Shown: positions 17,851 through 28,339, counted from the first letter of the stretch. The stretch: DNA of 64,000 nt from Ornithinibacillus gellani (GCF_003730295.1 NZ_QTSZ01000017.1:124001-188000); one strand, 5' to 3'. The notes: a model not told the origin generated them from the sequence alone. Numbers and translations: made by a program.

Positions 17851-18903
17851 CTAAAATCCGATTAAGAAAATATTTGCAAGCACAAAAATTGTAATCATGA
17901 AATAACCAAATAAAATAATAGACATATGATATTTCTTCTGCATATAAATGACCCCAATAAATTCGCGGATTAAAGCATTTAACCAAAAATAAAATTTCGT
18001 TTTTGCCCCAGCACCATCACTTTTAAGCTTCACTTTTCGAGCCCATAACAAAGCTCGGAACACATGAAAATTATTCGTTACAGTTATGGTGTGATAGGTA
18101 TTGGAATGTTCCTTAACAGACGCATCTGCTTCTATCAACCGCTTCGAAAACAATAGATTTTCATACGTATTTACGGCTTTGTTTTCAATGATTATATGTT
18201 CCTTTTCCAGACCTTTTTCAAGTGCATATGCAGCCATCGCTTCTCCCTCTGCCAACGCTTCATCTGAGCCTTGTCCTCCAGTAAAAATAACCTTCACTGG
18301 ATGAGTGTCAGTATGAAAGCGACGAAACAAGGCAATTCCTTTATCAATTCGACTTGCTAAAAGCGGCGGAACCTTATCACCAATTAATCCACTGCCCAAG
18401 ACAATGATATAATCATATGTTTTAAAAGGCATCGGAATTCGATTAAGTAATGAAGAAACAGCAAATAGTAATAATAAACCAATAAAATAATAGACACTAA
18501 ATGTAATCAATAAATAAAACGCCATCCAAAAAGGATTCGTCCATTTGGAAACAGAAAAAAACGGAGCAACAATAGCCCAGACGATAAAAAATACACCAAG
18601 TGCGATTGACAAAAAATTCCGTAGCTTTGTTCCTTCCTTTTTGATGAGCTGAATCCCCGAAGAAATTAATAAAATAATAAATGATGCAAAATAAAATGGA
18701 AATAAAACAACAACAGGTGCAACCACTATCAATGCAAAAATTAGTGCAATATGTTGTTCATATATTTCTAACGTAATAATGATAAATACAATTAAAGTCA
18801 TGGCCCAACACAAAAATACAGCTCCAAATAGTAGCGATCGTCGTTCAACGTAGAATAATAGTAATAAAACAATGGTGAGTACGATAGTAATGGCGCCTAA
18901 CAT
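17851..18903 (-). CDS. YdcF/DUF218 family membrane protein
   Basis: A 350-residue protein with about five N-terminal membrane helices (1-155), a DUF218 domain from about 163 (YDYIIVLGSGLIGDKVPPLLASRI, VIFTGGQGSDEALAEGEAM, NTYENLLFSKRL, TITVTNNFHVFRALLWA) and a final helix (MSIILFGYFMITIFVLANIFLI). The family includes ElyC/SanA-type proteins connected to envelope polymer metabolism. AGGAGG precedes the ATG. Upstream of the VanZ-RDD gene on the same strand with a 103-nt gap, so they may be cotranscribed. Confidence 0.88.
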   Translation of the reverse strand: MLGAITIVLTIVLLLLFYVERRSLLFGAVFLCWAMTLIVFIIITLEIYEQHIALIFALIVVAPVVVLFPFYFASFIILLISSGIQLIKKEGTKLRNFLSIALGVFFIVWAIVAPFFSVSKWTNPFWMAFYLLITFSVYYFIGLLLLFAVSSLLNRIPMPFKTYDYIIVLGSGLIGDKVPPLLASRIDKGIALFRRFHTDTHPVKVIFTGGQGSDEALAEGEAMAAYALEKGLEKEHIIIENKAVNTYENLLFSKRLIEADASVKEHSNTYHTITVTNNFHVFRALLWARKVKLKSDGAGAKTKFYFWLNALIREFIGVIYMQKKYHMSIILFGYFMITIFVLANIFLIGF

Positions 18904-19076
18904 ATTGTCCTCCTAGCAGTAAAAGTACGTTATCTTATGGATAATTATAGCAAACAACATTTGACAATACATCTCTGACCCAAATTTGACAGCTTGCCAA
19001 TTTCAAATGGTTATCATACATAGGTTATAGCTTTTAATTTTTGATGCAGCCATGCTTACAAAAATCAATATGAGCA

Positions 19077-19116
19077 CAAAAAAATACACCCCAAATGATT
19101 GTAATCATTGGAGTGC
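19077..19116 (-). terminator. Terminator of fakA
   Basis: On the minus strand CACTCCAATGATT pairs with AATCATTTGGGGTG (mostly perfect), followed by TATTTTTTT, about 17 nt past the stop codon. The rest of 18904-19132 shows no gene. Confidence 0.85.
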
Positions 19117-19132
19117 AGTTCATCACTTCCTA

Positions 19133-20794
19133 TCATTCGACTGCGAATATATAGGAATAAATTGGCTGGTTACCTTCATGTACCTCAATTTCAATGTCTT
19201 CGTACGCTGCTTCAATATATGCAATTAACGCATCCATTTCTGCTGCATCCGATTCTTCACCTTGAAGAATGGTGAGGATTTCATCATCTTCTGTAATAAT
19301 TTCCTTGAGCATTAATTTAACAGTCTCTAAGCGGTTTTCATGGGATGCTTTTATGTCGCCATCAACAATTCCCATGAAATTTCCTTTTTCAATGGTAATT
19401 CCATTGATTTGTGTATCACGCACAGCATAGGTAACTTGTCCTGTTTTTACGCGGCCACATTCTTCCTGCATGCGTAATTGGTTATCCTGCATACTGCTTT
19501 CCGGCTGGAAGGAAAGTAAGGAACTAATTCCTTGTGGGATTGTTTTGGATGGGATCACCACAACTTCTCCATCTGCCAGTTCCGCCGCCTGTTCCGCAGC
19601 CATAATTATATTTTTATTGTTTGGCAAAATATATACTTGCTTTGCATTTGCTTGCTGGATAGCATCCGTAATATCCTTTGTGCTTGGGTTCATCGTCTGT
19701 CCGCCTTCGATAACAACAGTCGCTCCCAAGCTTTCAAACAAAGCCTTTATTCCGGAACCCATTGCAACCGTAATGATGGCATGTTCTGATTGTTCTTTTG
19801 ACTTGGCGTCCTCTTGTTTGGTTCCAACGATAGAAGAATGCTGCTCACGCATATTTTCGATTTTCATATTAATGAGGCTGCCGTACTGCTGACCAAGCGT
19901 CATTACTTTTCCAGGATATTCGGCATGAATATGTACCTTAACAACCTCTTCATCAGAAACAACAAGCAGGGAGTCACCATATTCGCTCAATTCATTTCTA
20001 AATTGTTCTTCATTAAATGGTGAATTACTTATTTTTTCATCCTCGAATTTCACCATAAATTCTGTACAATAGCCAAATTCAATTTCCGAGGTATCCATAA
20101 AGTCCTGAGCAACCTTATGATGTTCTGCATTAATCATTTCGTCCATTTCAATGGTATCTGCAGTTTCCGGCAGGTCCTCACCTTTCAATGCAGCAAGAAA
20201 GCCTTCATAAATTGTTACGAGCCCTTGTCCACCTGAGTCCACTACTCCGACTTCCTTTAGAACCGGTAATAATTCTGGTGTCCGTTTTAAAGAAGCTTTC
20301 GCCTCATCGAGCACCTTCTCTAAAAAGATGGTAATATCTGCTTCCTTTTTTGCTTCGGATACTGCAAAATTCGCTGCATCCTTTGCTACAGTCAAAATAG
20401 TTCCTTCAACAGGCTTCATGACCGCTTTATAAGCGGTCGTTACACCACTTTCCAATGCAGCGGCTAAATCTTTAGAAGTAGCCGTTTGCTTTTGCTCCAG
20501 ACCTTTAGCAAATCCACGAAAAAGCTGTGAAAGGATAACACCAGAATTTCCACGTGCACCCATCAACAGCCCTTTTGAAAATGCTTGGGCCACCTCCGAA
20601 ATGTCATTACTCGCGGCTTGTCTAACTTCCTTAGCACCAGAAGTCATAGATAAATTCATGTTCGTACCTGTATCTCCGTCTGGCACGGGGAATACATTCA
20701 AAGCATCGATCATTTTCGCGTTATTCGTTAAATGATGTGCGCCAGTGGCAATCATCTGCCCAAGCATGGCTCCATCAATTTGTTCTAGCTTCAC
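19133..20794 (-). CDS. fakA: Fatty acid kinase FakA (YloV), DhaL/DegV-associated
   Basis: FakA phosphorylates host or recycled fatty acids bound to FakB, feeding acyl-phosphate to PlsX/PlsY. The 553-residue protein has an N-terminal DhaL (Dak2) nucleotide-binding domain (1-200) with NVFPVPDGDTGTNMNLSM and GARGNSGVILSQ, a middle domain, and a C-terminal domain with VVIEGGQTMNPST and ILPNNKNI. The start is GTG with GAGGAGG upstream. Next to yloU (Asp23 family) as in most Firmicutes. Its link to the PlsX-FapR cluster in the same window is functional rather than operonic. Confidence 0.95.
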   Translation of the reverse strand: MKLEQIDGAMLGQMIATGAHHLTNNAKMIDALNVFPVPDGDTGTNMNLSMTSGAKEVRQAASNDISEVAQAFSKGLLMGARGNSGVILSQLFRGFAKGLEQKQTATSKDLAAALESGVTTAYKAVMKPVEGTILTVAKDAANFAVSEAKKEADITIFLEKVLDEAKASLKRTPELLPVLKEVGVVDSGGQGLVTIYEGFLAALKGEDLPETADTIEMDEMINAEHHKVAQDFMDTSEIEFGYCTEFMVKFEDEKISNSPFNEEQFRNELSEYGDSLLVVSDEEVVKVHIHAEYPGKVMTLGQQYGSLINMKIENMREQHSSIVGTKQEDAKSKEQSEHAIITVAMGSGIKALFESLGATVVIEGGQTMNPSTKDITDAIQQANAKQVYILPNNKNIIMAAEQAAELADGEVVVIPSKTIPQGISSLLSFQPESSMQDNQLRMQEECGRVKTGQVTYAVRDTQINGITIEKGNFMGIVDGDIKASHENRLETVKLMLKEIITEDDEILTILQGEESDAAEMDALIAYIEAAYEDIEIEVHEGNQPIYSYIFAVE

Positions 20795-20835
20795 GTTTCT
20801 TCCTCCTCATTACTGCACATAAGCATTGAAGAAAA

Positions 20836-21198
20836 TTATTCCTTCGCTACACGCACTCCTTGTATGTAGATGTTTACAGAATCAATTGTTAGTCCTAATG
20901 ATTGATTAAGCATATACTTCACTTGAGACTGCACGTTATGAGCTACTTCAGATATTTTGGTTCCGTAGCTGACAATAATATACATATCAATATCCAGTCG
21001 ATTGTTTTCCTGACGAACGACTACTCCACGAGAGAAATTTTCTTTTCGCAAAATTTCTGCAATACCATCTCTGATCTGACTCTTGGAAGCCATACCAACA
21101 ATTCCATAGCACTCTACGGCAGCTCCACCAGCAATAGTAGAAATGACTTCATTCGTGATCGTTACCAGGCCATCCTTCGTGTTTAGTTCGATGGACAT
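20836..21198 (-). CDS. yloU: Asp23/Gls24 family protein YloU
   Basis: A 120-residue Asp23-family protein (IAGGAAVECYGIVGMAS, DIDMYIIVSYGTKISEVAHNVQSQVKYML). Staphylococcal Asp23 is tied to the membrane and envelope stress; the role of YloU is not settled. Of two ATGs, 21198 is chosen because AAGGAGG lies 6 nt before it and overlaps the one at 21204. It precedes fakA by 41 nt, a conserved pair. Confidence 0.93.
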   Translation of the reverse strand: MSIELNTKDGLVTITNEVISTIAGGAAVECYGIVGMASKSQIRDGIAEILRKENFSRGVVVRQENNRLDIDMYIIVSYGTKISEVAHNVQSQVKYMLNQSLGLTIDSVNIYIQGVRVAKE

Positions 21199-21412
21199 AT
21201 TCATCCTCCTTAAAAAAACTGTATCCTATGCCTATTTTACTATAAGCGTACCCATTTTTAAAGCAGACTCCATATTTTTCCCAATATAACAATGACGTAT
21301 ATCCTTTGTTCTGTCAAGTTATAATTCTTGATACACGTATTGCAATCTCGAATAACATATGGTAAATTGTATAAGTATTCATATGACACATGTTAGAGTA
21401 GGAGGGATTAAC

Positions 21413-21601
21413 ATGGCAAGAAAATGTGTGATTACCGGTCGTCAAACGCGAACTGGAAACCAACGCTCCCACGCCATGAATTCCAACAAACGCAGTTGGA
21501 AGGCGAACGTACAAAGAGTCCGTATCATGGTAGACGGAAAACCAAAACGTGTTTATGTTTCTGCACGTGCCCTTAAATCAGGTAAAGTAGAACGCGTATA
21601 A
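21413..21601 (+). CDS. rpmB: Ribosomal protein bL28
   Basis: A 62-residue 50S protein, basic, with [20 protein letters not shown] at the N-terminus and [12 protein letters not shown] at the C-terminus. It has a single cysteine, so it is not the zinc-ribbon type. AGGAGGG lies 7 nt before the ATG. It is divergent from yloU and convergent with spoVM, the B. subtilis arrangement. A possible promoter TTGCAA-17-TAAATT lies upstream. Confidence 0.98.
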   Translation: MARKCVITGRQTRTGNQRSHAMNSNKRSWKANVQRVRIMVDGKPKRVYVSARALKSGKVERV

Positions 21602-21620
21602 CATAATGAGGACAAATGAA

Positions 21621-21656
21621 AAAGACACCCCTGGTTTATCAGTGGGTGCTTTTTTA
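21621..21656 (+). terminator. Terminator of rpmB
   Basis: CACCC and GGGTG form the core of a stem with flanking AAAG/CTTT and a T6 tract, 20 nt after the stop codon. Confidence 0.75.
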
Positions 21657-21702
21657 ATGGACAAATTTAATTCTTCTATTCGTTAAGATTCAATCAGGTT
21701 GT

Positions 21703-21747
21703 ACAAAAAAAGTGCTTCTGCCAAAATCAATTGACAAAAGCAGAAAG
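21703..21747 (-). terminator. Terminator of spoVM
   Basis: On the minus strand CTTTCTGC and GCAGAAG form a stem around a loop containing TCAATTGA, followed by CACTTTTTTTG. Confidence 0.8.
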
Positions 21748-21749
21748 TC

Positions 21750-21833
21750 CTATTTTTCCTTTTTAAAAACACCTATAACAACACGAATGAATCCACCGAT
21801 GAATCTTGGGAGTTTAATTGTATAAAATCGCAT
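21750..21833 (-). CDS. spoVM: Stage V sporulation protein SpoVM (27 residues)
   Basis: A 27-codon gene: MRFYTIKLPRFIGGFIRVVI followed by GVFKKEK. It matches B. subtilis SpoVM (26 residues) in pattern: an amphipathic helix with Pro9, basic residues on one face and a basic tail. SpoVM recognises the convex forespore membrane and anchors SpoIVA and the coat. GGAGGGGG lies about 5 nt before the ATG. Its position between thiN and rpmB is the conserved one. It shows that the organism carries endospore coat assembly genes. Confidence 0.95.
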   Translation of the reverse strand: MRFYTIKLPRFIGGFIRVVIGVFKKEK

Positions 21834-21863
21834 TGCATCCCCCTCCTCCATATCCAAACAGCC

Positions 21864-22532
21864 CTAACGCAGAATCGTATTCTCACTCGCATCACGACTC
21901 TTTATTAGTAATAGTATGCCTTCCTTATAAAAAAAAGTACCACTATTTGCTTGAAGCTTATTGGATATACAAAGCGTGGATCCCATCGTTAATGTTGTGT
22001 CTTCAAGTGGATAGAGAAAACCAGTCAATGTAAGCCCTTCTACAACAGGTGTAGCGGGAATAAATGAGATATGTGTATAATGCGAATCTGACATCACCTG
22101 ATGCATACCAGGTTTTGTTACCTCTACATAGTTATCTTTATCTATTAATATGCCTGTAATACCACGATCTTGAATTAATATGAGGGTCTGCATATTAATA
22201 AACATATGATCCAGCCTGCCTCCGGTTGCGCCAAATAGAAAAATAGCATCCGGATGAAGCTTAAACGCTTGCTGAAGGGCCAATTCAAGATCTGTTTCGT
22301 CCTTCATGGATGGATGCGTTTGGATTGTATCCGCATGTTTCTCAATTTCTATAAATTCTTCTCTAGCTACGGAATCAAAATCTCCAATCGCAATGGACAA
22401 TGGAAGTTGACTTTGTAAGATGGATAATGCTCCACGGTCTGCACCAATCCACACGTCTACGTCATTCCGATAAGCATTTAAATTCGGGAGTAGCGATGCT
22501 GGTCCATTGGCTACAATACCTATTGTCGTCAT
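21864..22532 (-). CDS. thiN: Thiamine pyrophosphokinase
   Basis: Transfers pyrophosphate from ATP to thiamine to make the cofactor TPP. A 222-residue protein with the family motifs DVWIGADRGAL, AIGDFDSV, KDETDLELAL and FGATGGRLDHMFIN, followed by a beta-sandwich C-terminal domain. Directly adjacent to rpe (no gap), as in B. subtilis. Confidence 0.95.
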   Translation of the reverse strand: MTTIGIVANGPASLLPNLNAYRNDVDVWIGADRGALSILQSQLPLSIAIGDFDSVAREEFIEIEKHADTIQTHPSMKDETDLELALQQAFKLHPDAIFLFGATGGRLDHMFINMQTLILIQDRGITGILIDKDNYVEVTKPGMHQVMSDSHYTHISFIPATPVVEGLTLTGFLYPLEDTTLTMGSTLCISNKLQANSGTFFYKEGILLLIKSRDASENTILR

Positions 22533-23189
22533 TTACGCCTTCGCAGCCTGTCTGATTGCAGCAATAGCTTGCTTACGATCGGTTTGATTAAACACGGCAC
22601 TTCCAGCAACCAAAACATCTGCGCCAGCTTGCGCGCATAACTTAGCTGTTTCAGGGTTCACGCCGCCATCAACTTCAATTTCAAAGGTAAGCCCCAATTC
22701 CTTACGCCAATCTGCAATATGTTTCACTTTATCAAGCGCCAATGGAAGGAAGGATTGACCACCAAATCCTGGATTCACAGACATTATAAGTACTAAATCC
22801 ACATCTGGTAATATATCTCTTATCATCTCGACAGGTGTACCAGGATTGATGACAACACCCGCCTTTACGCCAGCTGCTTTAATCTGTTGCAAAACCCGGT
22901 GCAAGTGAATACACGTTTCCTGATGAACAGTAATAATCGTGGCACCCGCTTTAGCAAACGTTTCAATATATGCTTCCGGATTGTCTATCATTAAATGGAC
23001 ATCCAATGGAAGGGCAGTTACAGGGCGAATCGCCTCCACAATAAGTGGACCAATGGTAATGTTTGGTACAAAATGACCGTCCATAACATCTACATGGATA
23101 TAATCTGCACCTGCTTCTTCAACCTCTTTTATTTCTTGACCAAGTTTCGAAAAATCAGCTGATAGAATGGATGGAGCAATTTTTATCAT
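22533..23189 (-). CDS. rpe: Ribulose-phosphate 3-epimerase
   Basis: Interconverts ribulose-5-P and xylulose-5-P. A 218-residue TIM barrel with [25 protein letters not shown] (metal ligand His and catalytic Asp), [18 protein letters not shown] and EVDGGV, all intact. It sits 1 nt after the rsgA stop and belongs to the prpC-prkC-rsgA-rpe-thiN run. Confidence 0.97.
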   Translation of the reverse strand: MIKIAPSILSADFSKLGQEIKEVEEAGADYIHVDVMDGHFVPNITIGPLIVEAIRPVTALPLDVHLMIDNPEAYIETFAKAGATIITVHQETCIHLHRVLQQIKAAGVKAGVVINPGTPVEMIRDILPDVDLVLIMSVNPGFGGQSFLPLALDKVKHIADWRKELGLTFEIEVDGGVNPETAKLCAQAGADVLVAGSAVFNQTDRKQAIAAIRQAAKA

Positions 23190-23190
23190 A

Positions 23191-24072
23191 TTAATACCTC
23201 GGCTTTCTCGATTGAATTTCTGCTAAAAAGTCTACATAATGCTCATACCGAAATGATGGAATCTCCTGTGAGGCTACTCCAGCCTTAATTGCACATTGTG
23301 GCTCTTTCACATGCAGACAACCACGAAATTTACACATACCGGTTCGTTCTCTAATCTCTGGAAAGCACCCGCCAAGTTCCTCTGCTTCCAGTCCTTCGAA
23401 ATCTAATGCACTAAATCCAGGTGTATCCGCTACTAATCCGCCATTCACTTCAATTAGCTCGACATGACGCGTCGTATGTTTCCCCCGCCCAAGACTTTTA
23501 GATATATCTGCTGTCTTTAATAATAACGAAGGCTTGAGTGCATTTAACAAAGAAGATTTCCCTACACCAGACTGGCCTGCTATTACGGTTACCTTATTCG
23601 TAAAAAGTGCTGCAATCCGTTCTGGTTGTGCAGGCTCCTTGGATGAAAACAACTCGACATGATAGCCTAGTTGTTCATAGCTCTGTTTATATGCTTGAAG
23701 GGCTGCTTTTTCTTCCTCTGTAGCCATATCCATTTTCGTAATAAAAATGATTGGCTGAATTCCCTTTGCTTCAATTAAAACGAGAAAACGATCTAGTAAT
23801 GTACTGCTAAAATTAGGCATGGCTGCGGAACTGACAATCATAGCCTGATCAATGTTTGCTATTGGTGGACGTACCAATTCATTGTGACGCGGTTTAATTT
23901 CCGTAATATATCCTTCTTGATTTGAATCCAAATCAAAGGATACAAAATCACCAACAAGTGGGGTTATGTTTCGTTTCCGAAACACACCCCGTCCTTTACA
24001 TGGATAAACTTGATCTTCTGTCTGCACGTAATAAAATCCACTTAGAGCTTTTACAATACGACCTTCTGCCAT
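23191..24072 (-). CDS. rsgA: Ribosome small-subunit GTPase RsgA
   Basis: A circularly permuted GTPase for 30S maturation. An OB domain (1-65) is followed by the permuted G domain in the order G4 (ITKMDM), G1 ([12 protein letters not shown]) and G3 (DTPGF), then a C-terminal zinc finger with the CxxxxCLH and PQC ligands. 293 residues, typical length. Starts 1 nt before the prkC stop region and lies upstream of rpe. Confidence 0.97.
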   Translation of the reverse strand: MAEGRIVKALSGFYYVQTEDQVYPCKGRGVFRKRNITPLVGDFVSFDLDSNQEGYITEIKPRHNELVRPPIANIDQAMIVSSAAMPNFSSTLLDRFLVLIEAKGIQPIIFITKMDMATEEEKAALQAYKQSYEQLGYHVELFSSKEPAQPERIAALFTNKVTVIAGQSGVGKSSLLNALKPSLLLKTADISKSLGRGKHTTRHVELIEVNGGLVADTPGFSALDFEGLEAEELGGCFPEIRERTGMCKFRGCLHVKEPQCAIKAGVASQEIPSFRYEHYVDFLAEIQSRKPRY

Positions 24073-26109
24073 TTATTCACCTTCCTTATAGGGCTCTGTC
24101 TTATCAATGATAACTTCATCATCACGAAGTACTTTATATTCTGCATGGCTATTTGGAGCAATGGTTAGTGTAAAGGTGAACTCCCCGTCCTCTGTAATCT
24201 TTTCTTCCTTATAAACGTCAGTAATAGAGTGGTCCATGTCACCGATGTATATTTTCACATTCTGTTCAATCGGATCTTCCCCTTCTTCGGGTTCTTCTTT
24301 TGGATTATATGGAACTTTCACCGTAATTTCCCGTGTTGCAGGCGGTAATTCCTTTGGTCCGATTGAAAAGACGACTTCAATGGTTTCATTTTTTTCCAAT
24401 TGTGTGTTCGCTGCTGGCTTTTGCTGAATCACTTCACCTTTTGGTACGGTATCGGAATTCTCTTCCTTCATATTCATGTGTAATCCAACCCGATCCAAAT
24501 AATCTCGAACTTCTTTTTCTGTCATCCCTTTTAAGTTGTTCAAGCTAATGAGCTCCGGTCCACTGCTTACTTCGAAAATTACTTTCGTTTCACTCGGGAT
24601 TACTTTGGTACCTGGAGACGGCTGAATTTGACCGATTATTTCCCCTTCTGGACGATCAGAATGTTTTTCATATGAAATAACTTCAATATAATCATCCTCC
24701 AATAATCGCTTGATTTGATTAAAATCTTCTCCTACATAATCTTTAAACTCAATTTGTTCTTTCCCTTGGCTTACAAAGACTGTAACGGTATCGCCTTCTT
24801 TTGCGGTTCGCCCAGGCCGTGGATCTGTTTTCACCACTAAGCCTTCCTCTATTTCTTCATCCCATACAAGCTCTCTTTCTGCCTCGAGCTTAAATTTAGC
24901 TAATTCATCCACCGCATCACTATATTCCAATTCCGTCACATCTGGTACGGTGACGTCTTTAGGCTTCATGATGCCAGGAATAATAAATAATGCTGCTACT
25001 CCGGCTACTAATAAAAGGAAGATAATCAAAAGAATAATCAACCATTTTTTCTTTTTGTTTTTCTTTTTAGGCTTCTTTTCTTTTACTTTTTTTGATTTTT
25101 TAGCTTTTTTTCCTTTAGCTGGTTTTGCTTTCGGATCATCAGGAACTTTTATGGTCTCACTATCTGCATGATGAACTATCGTATCACCATTTGATTCACC
25201 ATGAAGCTGATCATCCGTAATAATTGGAATAGCCTTCGTCTCCGCTCCTTCTTCTACAGGCGGGGCAAATTTCTCCACATGCAAATTACTTGAATCCAGT
25301 GCATGCACAAGACTATATTCCATTTCTTCCACGTTACGATAACGATGGAATGGATCTTTCGTGGTTGCCTGTAACACAATGTTTTCAACACTTTGTGGAA
25401 TTTCCGGATGAGACTGTCGAATCGATGGTGTCTCACTTTGTAAATGTTTGAGTGCGATAGAAACTGGCGATTGTCCAGAAAACGGCAATCTACCTGTTAA
25501 CAGCTCAAAAAATACAATACCAAGCGAATAAATATCCGATTTTTTAGTTGCCATTCCACCTCTAGCTTGCTCCGGTGACAAATAATGTACGGAACCAAGT
25601 ATCGAATTTGTTTGTGTTAAGGCAGTAGCACTAAGGGCTATCGCAATCCCGAAATCCGTCACCTTCACTTGTCCATATGTATCAATCAATATATTTTGTG
25701 GTTTTATATCCCGATGGACAATTCCGTTTTCATGCGCATGACTGATTGCAGAAGTAATCTGCTTCATAATATTAATTGCTTCTTCCACATCCAATGGGCC
25801 ATTGCGCTGGATGTATTCTTTTAGGGTCATACCATCTACATATTCCATGACCATATACAATATATGGTCTTCTTCACCAACATCAAATATATTTACAATA
25901 TTGGGATGGGAAAGGCTTGTTGCTGATTTTGCCTCTCGATCAAAGCGCGCAATAAATTCTTCATCATTCGCATATTCCAATCGAAGTACCTTAATTGCTA
26001 CTTCTCGATGTAATATCGTATCTGTCGCTAAATAAACGTTGGCCATCCCTCCGCCACCAATTGTTTCCTTAATTTGATAGCGATCACCTAGTAAATGTCC
26101 ATTCAGCAT
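24073..26109 (-). CDS. prkC: Ser/Thr protein kinase PrkC with PASTA repeats
   Basis: A 678-residue receptor kinase that senses muropeptides. The kinase domain (1-270) has GGGGMANVYLA, Lys40 in VAIKVL, HRDIKPQN (Asp134), DFGIA and an activation loop rich in Ser/Thr. A basic juxtamembrane region and one transmembrane helix (about 357-378, WLIILLIIFLLLVAGVAALF) precede three PASTA domains (about 385-455, 456-523, 524-590) and a C-terminal beta domain. The start overlaps the prpC stop by 7 nt, so kinase and phosphatase are coupled. The B. subtilis enzyme is involved in spore germination and stationary-phase signalling; the same is inferred. Confidence 0.97.
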   Translation of the reverse strand: MLNGHLLGDRYQIKETIGGGGMANVYLATDTILHREVAIKVLRLEYANDEEFIARFDREAKSATSLSHPNIVNIFDVGEEDHILYMVMEYVDGMTLKEYIQRNGPLDVEEAINIMKQITSAISHAHENGIVHRDIKPQNILIDTYGQVKVTDFGIAIALSATALTQTNSILGSVHYLSPEQARGGMATKKSDIYSLGIVFFELLTGRLPFSGQSPVSIALKHLQSETPSIRQSHPEIPQSVENIVLQATTKDPFHRYRNVEEMEYSLVHALDSSNLHVEKFAPPVEEGAETKAIPIITDDQLHGESNGDTIVHHADSETIKVPDDPKAKPAKGKKAKKSKKVKEKKPKKKNKKKKWLIILLIIFLLLVAGVAALFIIPGIMKPKDVTVPDVTELEYSDAVDELAKFKLEAERELVWDEEIEEGLVVKTDPRPGRTAKEGDTVTVFVSQGKEQIEFKDYVGEDFNQIKRLLEDDYIEVISYEKHSDRPEGEIIGQIQPSPGTKVIPSETKVIFEVSSGPELISLNNLKGMTEKEVRDYLDRVGLHMNMKEENSDTVPKGEVIQQKPAANTQLEKNETIEVVFSIGPKELPPATREITVKVPYNPKEEPEEGEDPIEQNVKIYIGDMDHSITDVYKEEKITEDGEFTFTLTIAPNSHAEYKVLRDDEVIIDKTEPYKEGE

Positions 26110-26864
26110 GATGATTCACCCGCCTTTTCCAAAGCGTCGTATTGAATCAGGATGAGAGAAACATTATCTTCGCCACCGCGTGCATTGGCTAAATCGACCA
26201 TTTCTTGTCCTACCTTTTCCAATCCATCAGACGACTGCATGAAAGACTTCAGCTCATCATCAAGTACTTTATCACTTAAACCATCAGAGCATAGTAAGAG
26301 CTGATTTCCTTGATCCCAGCTGATCGAACGAATATCCGCAGTGACATGTTGATCGGTTCCCAGCGATTTCAATACAACATTTTTGCGGGGATGTGACTGT
26401 GCATCATCCTTGGTAATTTCTCCGGACTGAACAAGTGCATTAACCAAGGAATGATCTTCGGTTATTTGGGTAAACCCAAAATCGTTCAACAAATAACACC
26501 TGCTGTCACCGATATGGGCAACACTAATGAAATCCTGTGCACAAATTGCTAACACAACAGTGGTGCCCATCCCATGGCACTCCTCATTGGCAATGGAACG
26601 TTCATAAATTTTTTGATTCATATATTGTAATGCTTTTGAAAGCCATGCTTCTGCATGCTCTGGACGTAATTGTGCTTCAGCATTTTTCCACTGTTCATCG
26701 ATGAGCTGAACGGCCATTTTACTAGCTACATCGCCAGCCTGATGCCCACCCATGCCATCCGCAATGATTGCCAAAAGCTGTCCAGAATGATTATAAAAGA
26801 TGCCACCTGCATCTTCATTATGTTTGCGCACTTGGCCTCGATCAGTCAAAAACTTTGCCTGCAT
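26103..26864 (-). CDS. prpC: PP2C-type protein phosphatase PrpC (Stp)
   Basis: A 253-residue PPM phosphatase that reverses PrkC phosphorylation. The metal-binding acidic motifs are intact: RKHNEDAGGIF, IADGMGGHQAGDVAS, HIGDSRCYLL, CSDGLSDKV and GGEDNVSLIL. The start at 26864 (MQAKFLTDRGQVRKHNED) is preferred over 26891, since similarity begins there and GGGGTGG precedes it. In B. subtilis rlmN lies immediately upstream; here only a 119-bp non-coding gap separates it from rsmB. Confidence 0.96.
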   Translation of the reverse strand: MQAKFLTDRGQVRKHNEDAGGIFYNHSGQLLAIIADGMGGHQAGDVASKMAVQLIDEQWKNAEAQLRPEHAEAWLSKALQYMNQKIYERSIANEECHGMGTTVVLAICAQDFISVAHIGDSRCYLLNDFGFTQITEDHSLVNALVQSGEITKDDAQSHPRKNVVLKSLGTDQHVTADIRSISWDQGNQLLLCSDGLSDKVLDDELKSFMQSSDGLEKVGQEMVDLANARGGEDNVSLILIQYDALEKAGESSC

Positions 26865-26983
26865 CCTTCCACCCCTTTTCCAACCTGCCATTTCTTCTAT
26901 TTTCTATCATTAGTATTACATAATTTCACAAAGAAAAGAATGATAATCTCTTCTATCATCGACGAATATGTCGGATTTTAAAG

Positions 26984-28339
26984 CTACTTCCTTCCATGAC
27001 GTACAAATCGAACGAGAAAGAAGCCGTCTGTTTCATATTGCTGGGGGAATATTTGTAAACCGTATTTACTCACTCCAATGGATTGCTGCAATGTATCTGG
27101 CAATTCAGTGAAAAATGTCGGGTCTACTTCATAATCTGGATGTCGATTCAAAAACTGACTTACTACTTCTGTATTTTCTGCTGGATCCACTGTGCAAGTA
27201 CTGTATACCAGCTTGCCACCTTGCTTTAATAACGGGGCAACCGTTTCTAAAATATCCGATTGTATTATAGACAGCCGTGCAATGTCCGCTTCTTGTTTAC
27301 TATACTTAATATCTGGTTTCCCACGAATCACACCAAGTCCTGAACATGGTGCATCAACCAATATTCGGTCAAAGCTTTCAGGTGAATATAAAGAGCCTAA
27401 TTTGCGGGCATCCATGGCTGAAGCGTCAATAATGGATAGCTGTAACTGCTTCGCTTTTTCTTTTATAAGACGGATTTTCTTATCATGCAAATCATGGGCT
27501 TTTACGGTCCCCATATTTTCCATCAATTCCGCAAGATGGGTCGCTTTACCACCTGGTGCACTGCATGTATCAAGCACTTGCATTCCTGGAATCGGAGCTA
27601 GCATTTGCCCAGCAAGCATCGAGCTTTGATCTTGAATGGTGAGCAGGCCGTCCAGGAAAAGTGAAGACTTCAATATATTCCCTTCTTCAATAGTGATTCC
27701 TTGTTCTGATATTGGCGAGGGTTTAACTGTAAATCCTTCCTGTTCCAACTGCTTCATTGCTTCTTGACGTTGAATGCGTAGGGCTTGTACCCGTACAGAT
27801 ATTGGCTTATGGTTTAAATTCGCTTGGCACATTGCCTCTGTTGTGTCATAGCCATAGCTCTTCACCCAGCGCTCAACCAACCATTGAGGATGGCTTGTTT
27901 CAATTGCAAGCCTCTTGATTGGATCCTTTATGCTATCTAAATTAGGTCGTCCTTGACGTTGGACATTTCGCAATACACCATTCACCAGTGATGCGATACC
28001 ACGATGCCCACGTTGTTTAGCAATCTCAACCGCTTCATGAATGATGGCATGATCTGGCACTTTGTCCAAAAAGAACATTTGATAAATAGACATGCGTAGC
28101 AGCATCCGTACCCATGGCTTTAACCGTTGATTTGACTTCACAAATTCGTCAATCACATAATCCAAATAAAGCTTATGCTGTAGGGTGCCATACACTATTT
28201 CCGTTAATAGTCTTTCATCGATAGCGGCAATCTGGTTTTTCTTCAGTTCATGATTGATTAGTAGATGACTGTAGCCACCTTGTTCATCAATACGTATAAG
28301 CACATCAAGGACCGTATTCCGTAACGCATATTTACGCAT
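26984..28339 (-). CDS. rsmB: 16S rRNA (cytosine-967-C5)-methyltransferase RsmB
   Basis: A 451-residue enzyme. The N-terminal NusB-like RNA-binding domain covers about 1-140. The SAM-dependent MTase domain has [16 protein letters not shown] (SAM motif I), [17 protein letters not shown] (motif IV Cys) and [14 protein letters not shown] (catalytic Cys of motif VI). The ATG at 28339 has GGGGG 6 nt upstream. It overlaps the fmt stop by 8 nt. Confidence 0.96.
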   Translation of the reverse strand: MRKYALRNTVLDVLIRIDEQGGYSHLLINHELKKNQIAAIDERLLTEIVYGTLQHKLYLDYVIDEFVKSNQRLKPWVRMLLRMSIYQMFFLDKVPDHAIIHEAVEIAKQRGHRGIASLVNGVLRNVQRQGRPNLDSIKDPIKRLAIETSHPQWLVERWVKSYGYDTTEAMCQANLNHKPISVRVQALRIQRQEAMKQLEQEGFTVKPSPISEQGITIEEGNILKSSLFLDGLLTIQDQSSMLAGQMLAPIPGMQVLDTCSAPGGKATHLAELMENMGTVKAHDLHDKKIRLIKEKAKQLQLSIIDASAMDARKLGSLYSPESFDRILVDAPCSGLGVIRGKPDIKYSKQEADIARLSIIQSDILETVAPLLKQGGKLVYSTCTVDPAENTEVVSQFLNRHPDYEVDPTFFTELPDTLQQSIGVSKYGLQIFPQQYETDGFFLVRFVRHGRK

